Made by a program: the position numbers and the translations under genes | From: JAKAVN01 sp963734845 | GTDB taxonomy: Bacteria > Desulfobacterota > Binatia > Binatales > Binataceae | Assembly: GCA_963734845.1 (NCBI GenBank) | Contig: CAVTIS010000017.1 | Coordinates: forward strand, 1-64,000 | DNA: 64,000 nucleotides | Direction: 5' to 3' | Notes under the pieces: model-generated | Told to the model about the DNA's origin: nothing | Database searches by the model: none | Seen by the model: the letters and a program-made list of their open reading frames with translations, nothing else | In this document: piece after piece, positions 27,626 to 36,810 of the stretch | Layout of the letters: each line of letters starts with the position of its first letter | Position numbering within the stretch: the first letter of the stretch is position 1

Positions 27626-27994
27626 CTACGCCGCTCGCCGCCGCTGCACGTCCTTGGCCAGTACGCGCTCGGCCACCGGCGTGAACGTCGATGCGGAAAG
27701 ACCCTTCATGTCGATAGCGTCGCTCATGAACATGTCGGCCGTTCCGACGCGCTTTTGTAGCTCCTTGAAGCTCCCCTTGAGATCGTCAGTCTCGAGTTCG
27801 TAGAGCGCCAGGTAACGATGCGCCGGCTTGCCGTCGGCAAACTGAGAGTCGGCGAGCTTGAAGCGTTGCGCGGCCACAAAGCCCGGTACATTAAGAACGT
27901 CCGGGATGTGGATTTTGTTATACCACTCGTTGTACTCGGCTTCCTGGCCGGGTGTGGTCGGATTGCTCAATACGACAAATGTGTACTTGGCCAT
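27626..27994 (-). CDS. EthD/DUF4286-like small dimeric alpha-beta barrel protein
   Basis: A 122-residue protein. Its N-terminus KYTFVVLSNPTTPGQEAEYN followed by EWYNKIHIPDVLNVPGF is characteristic of ferredoxin-like dimeric alpha-beta barrel proteins annotated as DUF4286 or EthD-like. These often accompany catabolic enzymes for steroids, ethers or aromatics. The start at 27994 is set by GGAGG about 8 bases upstream. It lies downstream of the CoA-transferase gene on the same strand (137-base gap) and may belong with the catabolic genes. Substrate unknown. Confidence 0.75.
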   Translation of the reverse strand: MAKYTFVVLSNPTTPGQEAEYNEWYNKIHIPDVLNVPGFVAAQRFKLADSQFADGKPAHRYLALYELETDDLKGSFKELQKRVGTADMFMSDAIDMKGLSASTFTPVAERVLAKDVQRRRAA

Positions 27995-28131
27995 TGCGTA
28001 ATCCTCCGTTTGGATGTTGCCGTGCTGCACGTTTGTGGCGATTTCGATCGCGCTCGGGCTACAGTCGCAGGCCGATTCTAGGCCCGACGCTCGACGGCTG
28101 TCCAATGCTTCATCTGGGCGCCGCAGTTAAA

Positions 28132-29340
28132 TCAGACTGCTCCTTCTTCACGCAGTGCGGCTATCTCCTCCCACGTGTATCCGAACTCGAGCAGCACTTC
28201 TTCCGTATGCTGTCCCCACTCGGGCGCCGGCGGCGATTGCGTTCGCACTTCGCCGTTGTAGCTAATCGGAGTTCCCGAGACCAGCACACGGCCGGCGGTC
28301 GGATGGTCGAGCTCCTGCAGGTATCCATTGACGCGCGCCTGCTCGTTGTTGAGCAGCATCCGGTAGTCCGCGACCTCGGTGACCAGGATGTCGACGGCAG
28401 TTAACTCGTCGAGCCATTGCTTGGTGGTCTTTTTCGGGAAGATCGCGTCGAGCACTTCGATCATCCTCCAGCCGTGGAAGTTGCGGGTCGGGTTGTCGAA
28501 TTGCGGGTCGTCCTTGAGATGCTCGATGCCCATCACGCGGCAGAAATCCGGCCATCGCTTGTCATCGACGCCCGCGATACAGATCCATCCGTCGCTGGTT
28601 CGATACGCGCCCCAAACTCCATGCAGAAACTGATGGCCGCGGCCCGCGCGCAGCGTGTCCCTGCCGCTCATCGAGACGAAGTTCAGCTCGAACCCCTGCA
28701 TCGCGATGAGCGTGCCGAAGATTGAGGCGTCGACGCGTTGGCCCTTGCCGGTGCGCTCGCGCGCGAACAACGCGCCGAGCACGCCCGCCGCCAGGCTGAG
28801 CGCTCCCGAATGATCGGCTACCGCGATTCCCGCCGCCAGTGGCGGATCCTCGGGCATCCCGGTCTTCGCCATCAGGCCGCTCGCCGCCTGCGCCAGCGTG
28901 TCGCGGCTCGGCCGTTTGACCCACGGCCCTTTCGGCCCCCATGAACTCGCCTGCGCATAGACGATTTTGGGATTGTCCTTGAGCAGGTCATCGAAGCCGA
29001 GTCCCAGCCGGTCGAGCACGCCCGGCCGGTAGTTGGTGAGTAGCACGTCGCAGGATTTGGCCAGGCGATGGATGAGCGCGACGCCGCCGGGCTTCTTGAG
29101 GTCCAGCGTGATGCTGCGTTTACCGCGATTCATCGCGGTGAAGTAAAACGATACGTCCTGATTTTTGGCCTCGGGACCGCCGATCAGTCCGCAAGTCAGC
29201 CAGCGACTCAGATCGCCAGTCTCGCGGTTTTCGATCTTGATCACGCTGGCGCCCATGTCGGCGAGCACCAGTCCCGCGAACGGTCCCTGGATTTCCTGGC
29301 CGACCTCGATCACCTTGATGCCTTCAAGCGGCTTGCTCAT
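28132..29340 (-). CDS. Family III CoA-transferase (CaiB/BaiF type)
   Basis: A 402-residue enzyme. It opens with PLEGIKVIEVGQEIQGPFAG and contains GADVI-type strand ASVIKIENRETGD, the block LTNYRPGVLDRLGL, and the catalytic aspartate region RDTLAQAASGLMAKTG, all typical of family III CoA-transferases that move CoA between carboxylic acids via an Asp thioester. The length is normal. The start at 29340 gives the canonical N-terminus; GGGGAG lies upstream. The acyl substrate cannot be read from sequence. It is divergent from the methyltransferase gene. Confidence 0.92.
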   Translation of the reverse strand: MSKPLEGIKVIEVGQEIQGPFAGLVLADMGASVIKIENRETGDLSRWLTCGLIGGPEAKNQDVSFYFTAMNRGKRSITLDLKKPGGVALIHRLAKSCDVLLTNYRPGVLDRLGLGFDDLLKDNPKIVYAQASSWGPKGPWVKRPSRDTLAQAASGLMAKTGMPEDPPLAAGIAVADHSGALSLAAGVLGALFARERTGKGQRVDASIFGTLIAMQGFELNFVSMSGRDTLRAGRGHQFLHGVWGAYRTSDGWICIAGVDDKRWPDFCRVMGIEHLKDDPQFDNPTRNFHGWRMIEVLDAIFPKKTTKQWLDELTAVDILVTEVADYRMLLNNEQARVNGYLQELDHPTAGRVLVSGTPISYNGEVRTQSPPAPEWGQHTEEVLLEFGYTWEEIAALREEGAV

Positions 29341-29461
29341 CGCGTTGTCCACTCCCCATGTGGTTTTCGTTGCGCTCCGAATATAGCGCGAATCTCCCCT
29401 CCAGCGTGTGTCGGTCACCGGCTTGGTGATCGCGTCGCGCCACGGTTAAGCTGCGATCGCG

Positions 29462-30241
29462 ATGGAGCCGAGCATCTACGAATACCCCGCAATCTTTCGC
29501 CGCGTGCACATGGAGAAGCCCGCCGAGATCGGCGCCGAGGTCGACTTCATGCGCAAGGTCTGGCGCCGCCATCTCAAACGCCCGGTATGCCGCGTGCTCG
29601 ACGTCGCCTGCGGTGACTCTCCGCATGGTCTCTCCCTGGCCCGCGCTGGAATCGCGGTCGCGGGTATCGATCGCTCGCCGACCATGATCGCGGCCGGCCG
29701 CAAAGCGGCGGGCGACGCGCCGATTCGCTTCTACCGCAGGTCGATCGAGCGCTTTCGCATCCCGGAGCGTCCGTTCGACGCCGCCTTCTTCATGTCCGAG
29801 ACGTTTCCGATCATGACCGACAACCGCGCGCTGCTTTCCCATCTGGCCTCGGTCGGCCGGCTGCTCGGACGCGGCGGACTTTACTGCGTCGATATCGATC
29901 GTCACGACGGCGTCGAAGTGGTAGCCGCGCGCAAGCTCTGGCGACGGCGCAAGGTCATCGCCGCCGGGACGCGAGTGGACGTCCGCGAGTACCATCGCCC
30001 GATCGCGTGGTCGTCGGGGATGCATTCGATTTACGAACTTGAGTGCACGATCCATTTTCCCACCGGTCCTGTGGTCACGCGAGACATCGTGCCGGTGCGG
30101 TACACGCTGCCGAGCCTGCTCGAGCTTGCCGGGCGGGCCTGCGGATATTTCACAATGGTTGCGTGCTACGCCGACCTTTCGTTCACCAAGCCGATCGAAA
30201 AATGCTACGGACGCTGGCTCGGCGTGCTGCGTCGCGTGTAG
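29462..30241 (+). CDS. Class I SAM-dependent methyltransferase
   Basis: A 259-residue protein with the SAM-binding motif I VLDVACGDSPHGLSLA, the acidic loop GIDRSPTMI and the motif II/III region FDAAFFMSETFPIM and GLYCVDIDRHDG. It fits small-molecule or ubiquinone-type methyltransferases; the substrate is unknown. The start ATG at 29462 follows a roughly 120-base divergent intergenic region. It is followed after 32 bases by the HTH-citrate synthase gene on the same strand. Confidence 0.85.
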   Translation: MEPSIYEYPAIFRRVHMEKPAEIGAEVDFMRKVWRRHLKRPVCRVLDVACGDSPHGLSLARAGIAVAGIDRSPTMIAAGRKAAGDAPIRFYRRSIERFRIPERPFDAAFFMSETFPIMTDNRALLSHLASVGRLLGRGGLYCVDIDRHDGVEVVAARKLWRRRKVIAAGTRVDVREYHRPIAWSSGMHSIYELECTIHFPTGPVVTRDIVPVRYTLPSLLELAGRACGYFTMVACYADLSFTKPIEKCYGRWLGVLRRV

Positions 30242-30273
30242 CTTCAGGAGTCATCGGGCGAGGAAAGATCGGG

Positions 30274-31587
30274 ATGGCGACGCGCGAAGCCGAACGTACC
30301 CGCATGATCACCGCGGAGGAAGCCGCCGCGCAGCTCGGGGTCAAGCTCGGCACGCTTTACGCCTACGTCAGCCGCGGATGGCTCCGCAGTTATCGCCGCC
30401 GTATCGGGCGCCAGGCGCTTTACCGCCGCGAGGACATCGACGCGCTGCGCGATCTCGCGACCGCCGAGGGTGGACGGCGCGGCCGCAGCCTGCCCGACGC
30501 GTCGTCATGGGTGACTGTCGCCCAGCCGCCGTCGAGCGACGGCTCGGCCTATGGCGTGATCGTCGCCGAGTCGGCGGTAAGTTCGATCATCGAAGGGCGG
30601 CTCGCCTATCGCGGCTATCCGGTCGAGGAATTGATCGCGCGCGCCTCGTTCGAGGAAGTTTGCCTCCTGCTTTGGAATGGCGAGCGCCCGCAGCCCGGCG
30701 CGGTCGCGGCGTTGCGCCAGGTGATCGCGCGGACCGAGGCGCCGGAAAGAGTCGTAGCGGCACTCCGCGCGGTGGGCGACGACGCTTCGCCGCTGCTCAG
30801 GCTGGAGGTCGTGATGCCGACGCTCGCCTCGCTCGAGCGCCATCGCGGCACCCATCCGACGGTCGAGCAGGGCGCGCGAATTATGAGCGTGTTGCCGTTG
30901 GCACTCGCGCGTGGGCGGCCGGGCGGCGCCGCCGGGGCAGGAATGGCGCCGCGTCTTGCGAGCGTCGGTCTGCATGCGCCCGCCACCGAGTGGGAGATCG
31001 CCACGCTCGATCGCATCCTGGTCGCGTGCGCCGAGCACGAGCTTAACGCCTCGACCTTCGCGGCACGCGTGGTGGCTTCGACCGGCGCCGACCTCTACGC
31101 CTCGGTGCTGGCGGCGCTATGCTCGCTCTCGGGTCCCATCCATGGCGGCGCGTGCGATCGAATCGAGCAGATGTTCGCGCAAATCGACGCGGGGACGCGG
31201 CTGGAGGAATGTCTCGCGGCGTTCAGCGTCAAGTGGCGGCTCCCGCCCGGCTTCGGTCATGCGATCTATCCGGCCGGCGATCCGCGCGCAGTGCTGCTCA
31301 AGAAGGAGGCCGCCGAGATTGCGCGCCATCGCGGCCGCCGCCTGTTCGAGACCGCGCTCCGCATCGAGGAAACCGTATGGCGGCGCGAGCGGCTGCGTCC
31401 CAATCTGGATTTCTATCTGACCGTGTGCGCCCGAATGCTGGGATTTGCGCGCGGACTGCCGGCCGCGATTTTTGCTGTGGGCCGCGCCGCCGGATGGATC
31501 GCGCACAGCCTCGAGCAGTACGCCGACAATCGGCTCATCCGCCCGCGGATGCGTTACCGGGGCGTACCCATGCGTCATTGGACCTGA
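30274..31587 (+). CDS. Citrate synthase-like protein with N-terminal helix-turn-helix domain
   Basis: A 437-residue protein. Residues about 11-60 form an excisionase/MerR-like HTH (ITAEEAAAQLGVKLGTLYAY, then WLRSYRRRIGRQALYRREDI). The rest is a citrate synthase fold with EGRLAYRGYPVEELI, the active-site histidine block SGPIHGGACDRIEQM and a second histidine in PPGFGHAIYPAGDPRA. Such HTH-citrate synthase fusions occur in several bacteria and are annotated as citrate synthase; whether the HTH binds DNA is not known. The start ATG 30274 is backed by GAGGAAAG 7 bases upstream. Open frame extends left into the methyltransferase gene but is spurious there. Confidence 0.85.
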   Translation: MATREAERTRMITAEEAAAQLGVKLGTLYAYVSRGWLRSYRRRIGRQALYRREDIDALRDLATAEGGRRGRSLPDASSWVTVAQPPSSDGSAYGVIVAESAVSSIIEGRLAYRGYPVEELIARASFEEVCLLLWNGERPQPGAVAALRQVIARTEAPERVVAALRAVGDDASPLLRLEVVMPTLASLERHRGTHPTVEQGARIMSVLPLALARGRPGGAAGAGMAPRLASVGLHAPATEWEIATLDRILVACAEHELNASTFAARVVASTGADLYASVLAALCSLSGPIHGGACDRIEQMFAQIDAGTRLEECLAAFSVKWRLPPGFGHAIYPAGDPRAVLLKKEAAEIARHRGRRLFETALRIEETVWRRERLRPNLDFYLTVCARMLGFARGLPAAIFAVGRAAGWIAHSLEQYADNRLIRPRMRYRGVPMRHWT

Positions 31588-31694
31588 CGGAACCTTAGCG
31601 GACCTGAACGGACCTGAGCGGACTTGAACCTTTGGGCGCCTTTGACGGCGGCCGGTGCGCGGTCGTATTACAATGACATCACAGAGGTGAGTTG

Positions 31695-32714
31695 ATGAAG
31701 GCGATTGCCAAGACCCGGCCCGCGCCCGGCGCCGAACTTATCGAAACGCCTGTGCCCCGTCCGGGCGAGGGCGAACTGCTGGTCAAGGTCGCGGCCTGCG
31801 GCATCTGCGGCTCCGATCTTCATATCTATGAATGGGAACTCGGCGCCGAGCGCGCGGTTGGACGCTTGCCTGCAGTCCTGGGACATGAGCCAGCGGGCGA
31901 AGTGGTCGAGGTGGGCACGCGCGTCAGCGGCTTCAAGATCGGCGATCATGTCGCGCTCGATCCATTCGGCCAGTGCGGACGGTGCGGCCCGTGCACCGCC
32001 GGACGCTTCAACTATTGCGACACGCCGACCCGGCTTAGCGGCGCGTTCGCCGAGTTTTGCATCGCGCCGGTCACCAATTCATGGCTGGTGCCGAAATCGA
32101 TGGACATGGAGAGCGCGGCGATGCTCGAGCCATTCGCCACCGGCGTGCATGCGGTGGAAATTTCCGGCCTTCACGCCGGCGACAGCGCGGTGGTCGAGGG
32201 GCCGGGGCCGATCGGTCTAAGCGCAGCGCTTTCGGCGCGCGCGCTCGGCGTCACCTCGATCGTCGTCACTGGGCTCAAAGTCGACGCTGAGCGCCTGGAG
32301 TTGGCGCGCCGGATGGGCTTCAAGACGGTGTGCGCGAGCGATCGCGATTGGCTCGATCAGGTGCGCGCGCTGATGCCGCCAGGCGGCGCCGACGTGGTCT
32401 TCGACGCGTCGGGGGCGCTCGACTCGGCGCGCCATATCGTGCGCAAGGGTGGCGCGATGGTCGAACTTGGATGGCCGGCGCGCGACGTCGCCGGGACCGA
32501 ACTGCGCTCGCTCTTCTTTCACGGCGTCAGCATCATCCCGTCGCGCGTGCGCACGCCTGAGACCTGGCGGCGTGCAATCGCGACCGTGGCGAGCGGCGCG
32601 GTCGATCTTAAACCGATGGTGACGCATCGCTATGATCTGGATCACGGGTTGGAGGCGTTCGAATTGTTGAAGGCGCGCCAGGGCCTCAAGGCGCTGATCG
32701 TGCCGCAGGCTTGA
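31695..32714 (+). CDS. Zinc-dependent medium-chain alcohol/polyol dehydrogenase
   Basis: A 339-residue MDR enzyme. Catalytic zinc ligands are in AACGICGSDLHIYE and LGHEPAGEVVEVG; structural zinc cysteines are in GQCGRCGPCTAGRFNYC. The Rossmann segment reads EGPGPIGLSAALSARALG. It resembles threonine/sorbitol dehydrogenase-type MDRs; the alcohol oxidised is unknown. The start at ATG 31695 has AGAGGTGAG just upstream. It lies 107 bases after the citrate synthase-like gene and 75 before the amidohydrolase gene. Confidence 0.9.
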   Translation: MKAIAKTRPAPGAELIETPVPRPGEGELLVKVAACGICGSDLHIYEWELGAERAVGRLPAVLGHEPAGEVVEVGTRVSGFKIGDHVALDPFGQCGRCGPCTAGRFNYCDTPTRLSGAFAEFCIAPVTNSWLVPKSMDMESAAMLEPFATGVHAVEISGLHAGDSAVVEGPGPIGLSAALSARALGVTSIVVTGLKVDAERLELARRMGFKTVCASDRDWLDQVRALMPPGGADVVFDASGALDSARHIVRKGGAMVELGWPARDVAGTELRSLFFHGVSIIPSRVRTPETWRRAIATVASGAVDLKPMVTHRYDLDHGLEAFELLKARQGLKALIVPQA

Positions 32715-32789
32715 GATCTCGCCCGATGGCTTTCGGAGCCGTCATGCGCGCGGCTTAAAGTTACACTTGAGAATCGAGGTGAACGAGCG

Positions 32790-33908
32790 ATGAAGGACGG
32801 ATACAAGATCGTCGACGTCGACAGCCACATGATGGAGCCCGAGTGGCTGTGGGAGCGGCATATCGAGGATCGCTACAAGAGCGCCGCGCCGAAGATGGGA
32901 ATCGCGCCCGCCTCGGGCCGGCGCACTTTCCTGGTCGAGGGCGAACCGTTCACCCGCGAGAAGGGCAAGTACCCGATGGCGGCGCCGGCGTTTTTCAAAA
33001 CCGTAGCCAAGGCGATGGAACGTTTCAGACGCGCGAGTTCCACCGGCTTCAGCCCGCAGAGCCGCCTGCAGGACATGGACGAGCAGGGTGTCGACGTGCA
33101 GATTCTCTATCCGACCTTCGCGGGCCAGATGCTCGGGCGCCGCTTCAACGACCCTGAACTCCTCGCCGCCTGCTGCCGCGCCTACAACAACTGGGCGATT
33201 GAATACTGCTCGGCCAACACGCAGCGGCTGCATCCAGCGGCGATCCTGCCGATGCAGGACGTCGACAAGGCGGTTGCCGAGGCGAACCGCGCGGCCAAGC
33301 TGGGCGCCGTGAGTTTCTACGTGCGGCCCAACCCGGTCGACGGCTCTTCGATTTTCGACGACTACTACCTGCCGCTGTGGACCGAGGTCGAAAGGCTGGG
33401 CCTGCCGATTTCGACGCACGATTCCGCGTCGTCGTCGGTGCCCTCGTTCGGCGACCGGATGAACACGCACGTCAGCGGCCACATCTTGTCGCATCCTTTC
33501 GAGGCAATGGCGGCGATGACCGGGCTCATCTGGTACGGCGTGCTGGAGAAGCTGCCCAAGCTCAAGGTGGTCCATGTCGAAGCCGACGGCGGATGGGTGC
33601 CGTACTGGCTGCAGCGGATGGAGCAGCACTGGAACTACGGCGGTAACGCCGAACACGAGTATCTGACCAAGCCGCCGACGGAGTACTTCAAGCGCAACTT
33701 CTGGGTTGCGTTTCGCGGCGACGAGCCGACGATGAAGGCGGCGGTGGAGCTGGTCGGTGACGACAATTTTCTGTGGGACACCGACTACCCGCATCCCGAC
33801 GGAACTTTTCCGTGGGGAATCGACGCGATGATGCGCCAGCCGATCGAGCAGGCGAGCAGGCGCAAGATCCTGTGGGACAACGCGGTGCGCGCTTTCAATC
33901 TCAACTGA
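32790..33908 (+). CDS. Amidohydrolase_2 family metal-dependent hydrolase
   Basis: A 372-residue TIM-barrel hydrolase. The N-terminal metal motif appears as IVDVDSHMMEPEWLWE (DxH-like), later ligands appear in STHDSASS, SGHILSHPFEAM and VVHVEADGGWVPYWL, and the final Asp in LWDTDYPHPDGTFPW. Members hydrolyse or decarboxylate carboxylic substrates. Large numbers of these genes are typical of some uncultured soil bacteria; another begins at 63632. Followed after 67 bases by an acyl-CoA dehydrogenase, suggesting a catabolic cluster. Confidence 0.9.
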   Translation: MKDGYKIVDVDSHMMEPEWLWERHIEDRYKSAAPKMGIAPASGRRTFLVEGEPFTREKGKYPMAAPAFFKTVAKAMERFRRASSTGFSPQSRLQDMDEQGVDVQILYPTFAGQMLGRRFNDPELLAACCRAYNNWAIEYCSANTQRLHPAAILPMQDVDKAVAEANRAAKLGAVSFYVRPNPVDGSSIFDDYYLPLWTEVERLGLPISTHDSASSSVPSFGDRMNTHVSGHILSHPFEAMAAMTGLIWYGVLEKLPKLKVVHVEADGGWVPYWLQRMEQHWNYGGNAEHEYLTKPPTEYFKRNFWVAFRGDEPTMKAAVELVGDDNFLWDTDYPHPDGTFPWGIDAMMRQPIEQASRRKILWDNAVRAFNLN

Positions 33909-33975
33909 CGCTCCCACGAACTGACGGCCATGATGCCGAGGCGATCTGGCCAGGGTATCTGACGAAGGATTCTGA

Positions 33976-35166
33976 ATGGATTTCGAATACACGCCCGAGC
34001 AGGAGGCCTTCCGCAAGGAGGTCCGCGAGTGGCTGCGCTCCAATCTGCCGCCCGAACTATGCGTCGACGACGCGATGGACGAGCGGATCGCGTCGACGCG
34101 CGAAGTCTTCGAAAAGCGCCGCCTGTGGCAGGCCAAGGTCAACGCCGCGGGTTACGCCGGCCTCGCATGGCCGAAAGAATATGGCGGACGCGCCGCGCCG
34201 TTGATGGAACAGATCATCTTCGACGAGGAATACTCGCGCGCCCGCGCGCCGGTGCTGCCGGGATATTCGGGCCTCCAATTGTTCGGGCCAACCTTGATGT
34301 ACTGGGGTAGCGACGAACAGAAAAAACACTACATCCCACGCATCCTGAGCGCCGAGGACATCTGGTGCCAGGGCTATTCCGAGCCCGGCGCAGGCTCCGA
34401 CCTCGCCGGACTGCAGACCCGCGCCGCCGACCACGGCGACTACTTCATCGTCAACGGCCAGAAGGTGTGGACCTCCGGCGCGCAGTATGCCGACCGCATC
34501 TTCATGCTTGTGCGCACCGATCCCGAAGCGCCCAAGCACAAGGGCATCAGCTATTTGCTGGTCGACATGAAAAGCCCTGGTATCGAGGTGCGGCCGCTGG
34601 TCCTGATGAACGGCCATCGCCACTTCAACGAGGTCTTCTTCGACAACGTCCAGGTGCCAAAACAAAACCTCGTCGGGCCGCAGAATGAAGGATGGAAGGT
34701 CGCGATGACCACGCTCGGCTTCGAGCGCGGAATGGCCAGCGGCGGAGGGCATTCCGCGCAGGTGCGCCGGCTCGCGGAACTGGCGCATGCGATCAAGATC
34801 GACGGCCGCCCGGCGTGGGAGCAGGGTTGGGTGCGCCAGCGCCTGGCCGAGTTCATGACCGAATGCGAGGCGCTGAAGTACACCCGGATGCGCTCGCTCA
34901 CGCGCCGGCTCAAGGGCTTGCAGCCGGGGCCCGAGGGTTCGGTATTGAAGCTCGCCGGCTCGGAGCTGGGAGTCGCGATCGCGCGCTTCGCCAGCGAGCT
35001 TCTGGGCCAGCATGCCCTGCTGAGCGAGCCGATGGGCGACGTGCCGGACGCGCCGCGATGGCTCAACCGGGTGCTGAGCTCGCGCCAGTACACGATCGCG
35101 GGCGGGACCAGCGAGATTCAGCGCAACATCATCGGCGAGCGCCAGTTGGGGCTGCCCAAGGGCTAG
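33976..35166 (+). CDS. Acyl-CoA dehydrogenase family protein
   Basis: A 396-residue flavoprotein. It starts DFEYTPEQEAFRKEVREWL, has the FAD-binding block CQGYSEPGAGSDLAGLQTRA and KVWTSGAQYAD, and ends with the family signature AGGTSEIQRNIIGERQLGLP. The internal segment FNEVFFDNVQVP is also standard. It should oxidise an acyl-CoA thioester at the alpha-beta position, passing electrons to an electron-transfer flavoprotein; chain length or substrate cannot be told. It lies between the amidohydrolase and catalase genes on the same strand. Confidence 0.93.
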   Translation: MDFEYTPEQEAFRKEVREWLRSNLPPELCVDDAMDERIASTREVFEKRRLWQAKVNAAGYAGLAWPKEYGGRAAPLMEQIIFDEEYSRARAPVLPGYSGLQLFGPTLMYWGSDEQKKHYIPRILSAEDIWCQGYSEPGAGSDLAGLQTRAADHGDYFIVNGQKVWTSGAQYADRIFMLVRTDPEAPKHKGISYLLVDMKSPGIEVRPLVLMNGHRHFNEVFFDNVQVPKQNLVGPQNEGWKVAMTTLGFERGMASGGGHSAQVRRLAELAHAIKIDGRPAWEQGWVRQRLAEFMTECEALKYTRMRSLTRRLKGLQPGPEGSVLKLAGSELGVAIARFASELLGQHALLSEPMGDVPDAPRWLNRVLSSRQYTIAGGTSEIQRNIIGERQLGLPKG

Positions 35167-35220
35167 AGGTTCGGAATGGTCAGAGGGTTATCAGATAGTT
35201 AATTGACAAAGGGGATTACC

Positions 35221-36729
35221 ATGGCAGATAAGACGCCTCCTGTAACAACCACCGACGCCGGGATTCCGGCCGCGAGCGACGAACATTCACTCACTGCAGG
35301 CCCTAATGGTCCGATCCTGCTGCAGGACCATTACCTGATTCAGAAGATGGCGCAGTTCAACCGCGAGCGCGTCCCCGAGCGCGTGGTGCACGCCAAGGGC
35401 GGAGGCGCCCATGGCTTTTTCGAAGTCACCGAGGACGTGACGCCCTGGTGCAAAGCCCATTTTCTGAGCAAGAAGGGGATGCGCACGCCGATGCTGGCGC
35501 GGTTTTCTACCGTGGCTCAGGAAGCCGGGTCATCCGATAGCGTGCGAGATCCGCGCGGCTTCGCGCTAAAGTTCTACACGCAGGAGGGCAACTACGATCT
35601 GGTCGGCAACAACACGCCGGTTTTCTTCATCCGCGATCCGCAGAAATTCCAGGACTTTATCCATTCGCAAAAGCGCCGCGCGGACAATCATCTGCGCGAC
35701 AATAATATGCAGTGGGATTTCTGGACCTTGTCGCCCGAATCGGCGCATCAGGTCACTTTCCTGATGACCGATCGGGGCATCCCGCGCACCTGGCGGCACA
35801 TGAATGGCTACAGCAGCCACACCTTTTTGTGGGAGAACGCGGGTGGCGAGAAATTCTGGGTCAAATACCATTTCAAGACCGTGCAGGGCATCGAAAATTT
35901 CACCGACGCCGACGCCCAGGCGATGGCGTCCGAGGACAAGGACTACCATCTGCGCGACCTGTATGACTCGATCGCCAAAGGCGACGCGCCGGAATGGCGG
36001 CTCGAGATGCAGATCATGCCCTTCAAGGATGCCGCTGACTATCGCTTCAATCCTTTCGACCTGACCAAGGTATGGCCGCACAAGGACTACAAACCGATCC
36101 CGATCGGCCGGATGGTGCTCGATCGCAATCCGGAAAGCTATTTTGCCGAAATCGAACAAGCTTCATTCGAGCCGGCCAATATGGTCCGGGGTATCGGTCC
36201 GAGCCCCGACAAGATGCTCCTGGGAAGACTGTTCAGTTATCCGGACACGCATCGCCATCGCATCGGGGCCAACTACCTGGAGCTACCGGTAAACCGGCCG
36301 CTCTCTCCGGTACATAGTTACAATCGGGACGGCGCGATGCGTCACTACAATCCGCCCGATCCGGTCTACGCCCCCAACTCGTTCGGTGGACCCAAGGCGG
36401 ACCCCTCCTATGAACTCCCGAACTGGCAGGTCGAGGCGGGCGAGATTGCGCGCACCGCGTACGTGAAACACGCCGAGGACGACGACTTCGGACAGCCCGG
36501 CACGCTCTATCGCGAGGTACTGTCCGAGACTGACCGAGATCACCTGGTAACTAATATCGTCAATCACTTGAAGGGCGGCGCGAAACCCGACATGCAACAG
36601 CGCGCGGTCGAGTACTGGACCAAGGTCGATGCGAACCTGGGCGGGAGAGTCCGCGCCACGCTCGACGGCAATCGCGACGGACGTAAGGCAGATCGCGCAG
36701 CGGCTGAGGGCAATAATGTAACCCGGTGA
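35221..36729 (+). CDS. katA: Monofunctional heme catalase
   Basis: A 502-residue small-subunit catalase. The catalytic histidine is in VVHAKGGGAHGFFEV, the distal Asn in LVGNNTPVFFIRDP, and the proximal heme tyrosine in LFSYPDTHRHRIG. The segment RFSTVAQEAGSSDSVRDPRG is the family signature. It disproportionates hydrogen peroxide in the cytosol. The ATG 35221 is chosen because AAGGGG lies 8 bases upstream; an upstream in-frame start at 35203 lacks support. It is the last gene of the plus-strand run, convergent with gatB. The symbol is by family; other kat names are possible. Confidence 0.95.
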   Translation: MADKTPPVTTTDAGIPAASDEHSLTAGPNGPILLQDHYLIQKMAQFNRERVPERVVHAKGGGAHGFFEVTEDVTPWCKAHFLSKKGMRTPMLARFSTVAQEAGSSDSVRDPRGFALKFYTQEGNYDLVGNNTPVFFIRDPQKFQDFIHSQKRRADNHLRDNNMQWDFWTLSPESAHQVTFLMTDRGIPRTWRHMNGYSSHTFLWENAGGEKFWVKYHFKTVQGIENFTDADAQAMASEDKDYHLRDLYDSIAKGDAPEWRLEMQIMPFKDAADYRFNPFDLTKVWPHKDYKPIPIGRMVLDRNPESYFAEIEQASFEPANMVRGIGPSPDKMLLGRLFSYPDTHRHRIGANYLELPVNRPLSPVHSYNRDGAMRHYNPPDPVYAPNSFGGPKADPSYELPNWQVEAGEIARTAYVKHAEDDDFGQPGTLYREVLSETDRDHLVTNIVNHLKGGAKPDMQQRAVEYWTKVDANLGGRVRATLDGNRDGRKADRAAAEGNNVTR

Positions 36730-36777
36730 AGAAAACGGCGCGCGGGTCGAGACCGCGGGGGCCTCCCGTGGTGAGGT

Positions 36778-36810
36778 CGCCGCAAGCTCCTAGCTGGCGA
36801 GCTTGCGGCG
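36778..36810. terminator. 12-bp perfect inverted repeat between catalase and gatB
   Basis: cgccgcaagctc (36778-36789) and gagcttgcggcg (36799-36810) are perfectly complementary with a 9-base loop. The structure covers the gatB stop codon (36790-36792) and lies in the 60-base convergent gap, so it could terminate transcription from one or both sides. There is no clear T tract, so the call is tentative. Confidence 0.4.

Noticed and set aside
32742..34142. Long antisense frame (466 codons) under the amidohydrolase and acyl-CoA dehydrogenase
   Set aside because: It is a His/Arg-rich shadow typical of GC-rich coding DNA; both sense genes are certain.
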